From assembly GCA_964385465.1 (NCBI GenBank), contig CAYLPJ010000071.1, positions 1 through 26,010 on the forward strand: DNA of 26,010 bases. The letters run 5' to 3'. This document shows, piece by piece, positions 25,842 through 26,010 of this stretch (position 1 is the stretch's first letter; each line of letters opens with the position of its first letter). The translations under genes and the position numbers were made by a program. Under the pieces are notes generated by a model that saw only the letters and a program-made list of their open reading frames with translations, was not told where the DNA came from and did no database searches. Source of the stretch: CAYLPJ01 sp964385465. GTDB lineage: Bacteria > Planctomycetota > Phycisphaerae > SM23-33.

Positions 25842-25985
25842 TGGAGTGCGGCGGCTGTGACGCCGCTTTTCTTCGCCAGACTCGCCCCCGCCGCGCCGAG
25901 ATCGCGTCGCGGCCGGCGTGGCGGCGTCGGGCGCGAAGGGCACTCGGTGCTCCGGCGAAAGCGGCGTCGCAGCCGCCGCACTCCA
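25842..25985. repeat. 144-bp palindromic repeat with 28-bp arms
   Basis: The arms 25842-25869 (beginning TGGAGTGCGGCGGCTG) and 25958-25985 (ending CAGCCGCCGCACTCCA) match as reverse complements at 27 of 28 positions. Each arm can also fold on itself through GCGGCG/CGCCGC. The 88-base interior has no open reading frame of note. Sequences of the TTTGGAGTGCGGCGGCTT type are, from memory, scattered through planctomycete genomes, so this is probably one copy of a dispersed intergenic repeat. No target-site duplication is evident. Confidence 0.8.
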
Positions 25986-26010
25986 AAGGGCGCGACGGGG
26001 GGTCTGGAGG

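Overview
The window is about 26 kb of GC-rich DNA. It looks like a planctomycete, most likely a Phycisphaerae-type member of the PVC group. The grounds are three PEP-CTERM exported proteins (two with dockerin-type calcium loops), a GspG-like pseudopilin with the GPYL...NPF...GWYY...AN pattern common in that phylum, very high GC, and interspersed palindromic repeats. Taxonomy is inferred from protein style only; no marker gene is present.

Layout. A tRNA-Val(UAC) with its own promoter (73-186) is followed by a near-consensus promoter (355-383) and one giant gene (512-16351, 5,279 codons). The giant gene encodes a secreted surface protein: signal peptide, autotransporter-type beta-strand repeats, two PA14-like and three LamG-like domains, a dockerin-like pair of calcium loops and a C-terminal PEP-CTERM sorting signal. 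About 1,680 residues of it occur twice, colinearly, at a near-constant 7.91-kb offset. Next come a GspG-like pseudopilin (16582-17178), a 160-bp imperfect palindrome, a convergent unknown 87-aa gene (17254-17517, minus), a membrane GGDEF/HD-GYP c-di-GMP enzyme (17709-19289), a class V aminotransferase of the alanine/serine-glyoxylate type (19451-20560), a second palindromic element, and a convergent RidA-superfamily gene (20816-21997, minus). After a 0.7-kb divergent gap there are two more PEP-CTERM genes (22693-24135, with twin dockerin loops, and 24310-25599). Each has its own TTGACA-N16-TAGAAT promoter and they share a 5' leader motif. A strong intrinsic terminator (25643-25683) and a third palindromic repeat (25842-25985) close the window.

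How it fits together. Three of the seven larger genes make exported, exosortase-sorted proteins, one makes a pilin-type secretion or fibre subunit, and one a c-di-GMP turnover enzyme. A surface or adhesion locus is a reasonable inference, but spacing, hairpins and separate promoters suggest mostly single-gene transcription units rather than one operon. The exosortase, cohesin partners and main type II secretion genes are not in the window. I found no CRISPR array, no intact insertion sequence, no integrase and no recognisable defence system. The most unusual items are the internally duplicated giant protein, its excess of Asp-Ala-Asn and Glu-Pro-Asn tripeptides, the shared leader of the two small PEP-CTERM genes, and the three long palindromes in 3' gaps.
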